Assembly: GCA_900556515.1 (NCBI GenBank)
Contig: USPH01000083.1
Location: forward strand, 1-6,472
From: an uncultured Collinsella sp.
GTDB lineage: Bacteria > Actinomycetota > Coriobacteriia > Coriobacteriales > Coriobacteriaceae
Direction of reading: 5' to 3'
Length of the DNA stretch: 6,472 nucleotides
The position numbers were made by a program, and so were the translations under genes. Under the pieces are notes generated by a model, which saw nothing but the letters and a program-made list of their open reading frames with translations, did no database searches and was not told the origin of the DNA. Below, in pieces: positions 6,438-6,472 of this stretch (the first letter of the stretch is position 1; the number at the start of each line of letters is the position of its first letter).

Positions 6438-6472
6438 CTGTCTCTTATACACATCTGACGCTGCCGACGAAG
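6438..6472 (-). other. Nextera (Tn5 transposome) sequencing adapter at the contig end, not genomic
   Basis: The last 35 bases match the reverse complement of the Illumina Nextera read-1 adapter as I know it. Bases 6438-6456 are the 19-bp Tn5 mosaic end (CTGTCTCTTATACACATCT). Bases 6457-6470 (GACGCTGCCGACGA) are the i5-side read-1 tail. The final AG would be the first two bases of the index. Read in the murD frame, the adapter places an artificial TAA at 6447-6445. In another minus-strand frame it gives the tell-tale peptide YKRQ. There is no transposase gene or target duplication, so this is a library artefact and not an insertion sequence. Confidence 0.97.

Noticed and set aside
6438..6456. 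Tn5/IS50 end as evidence of a natural transposon insertion
   Set aside because: The hyperactive 19-bp mosaic end is followed directly by a synthetic adapter tail rather than by IS50 sequence, and it lies exactly at the contig end.

Overview
The window is a tightly packed piece of the division and cell wall (dcw) cluster. All genes lie on the minus strand and are transcribed from high to low coordinates in the order murD (5' part missing) - ftsW - murG - murC - murB - ftsQ (3' part missing). Every gene is identified by family signature motifs that can be read in its translation. I see no mobile element, CRISPR array, RNA gene, terminator or convincing promoter. The plus-strand open frames are antisense shadows.

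Organism: the moderately high GC content, the cluster order and the protein style (GGTAGH loop in MurG, long basic disordered tails on FtsW and FtsQ) point to Actinomycetota. The murC-murB-ftsQ order, with no ddl between murC and ftsQ, fits Coriobacteriia such as a Collinsella-like gut bacterium. This placement is inferred from pattern memory and not from any search.

Layout from the 5' end of the transcript: 6472-6438 is not genomic but an Illumina Nextera (Tn5 transposome) adapter left at the contig end. 6437-5833 is the C-terminal 200 codons of murD. 5796-4303 is ftsW, a 10-TM SEDS glycosyltransferase. 4313-3198 is murG, overlapping ftsW by 11 nt. 3197-3101 is the only sizeable gap (97 nt). 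3100-1682 is murC and 1676-765 is murB, 5 nt after the murC stop. 808-1 is ftsQ, whose start lies 44 nt inside murB and whose 3' end runs off the window.

How the genes work together: MurB reduces UDP-GlcNAc-enolpyruvate to UDP-MurNAc, and MurC then MurD add L-Ala and D-Glu in the cytoplasm. MurG converts membrane-bound lipid I to lipid II. FtsW polymerises lipid II at the septum, and FtsQ is a divisome scaffold that helps license septal synthesis. Short spacings and overlaps suggest one polycistronic message with translational coupling.

I do not find an undescribed system here. The points most worth attention are the adapter contamination, which truncates murD and creates a chimeric false ORF, and the roughly 150-residue basic Lys/Arg-Pro repeat tail of FtsQ. 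The ftsQ gene is easy to miss because its reading frame is open at the window edge and overlaps murB.
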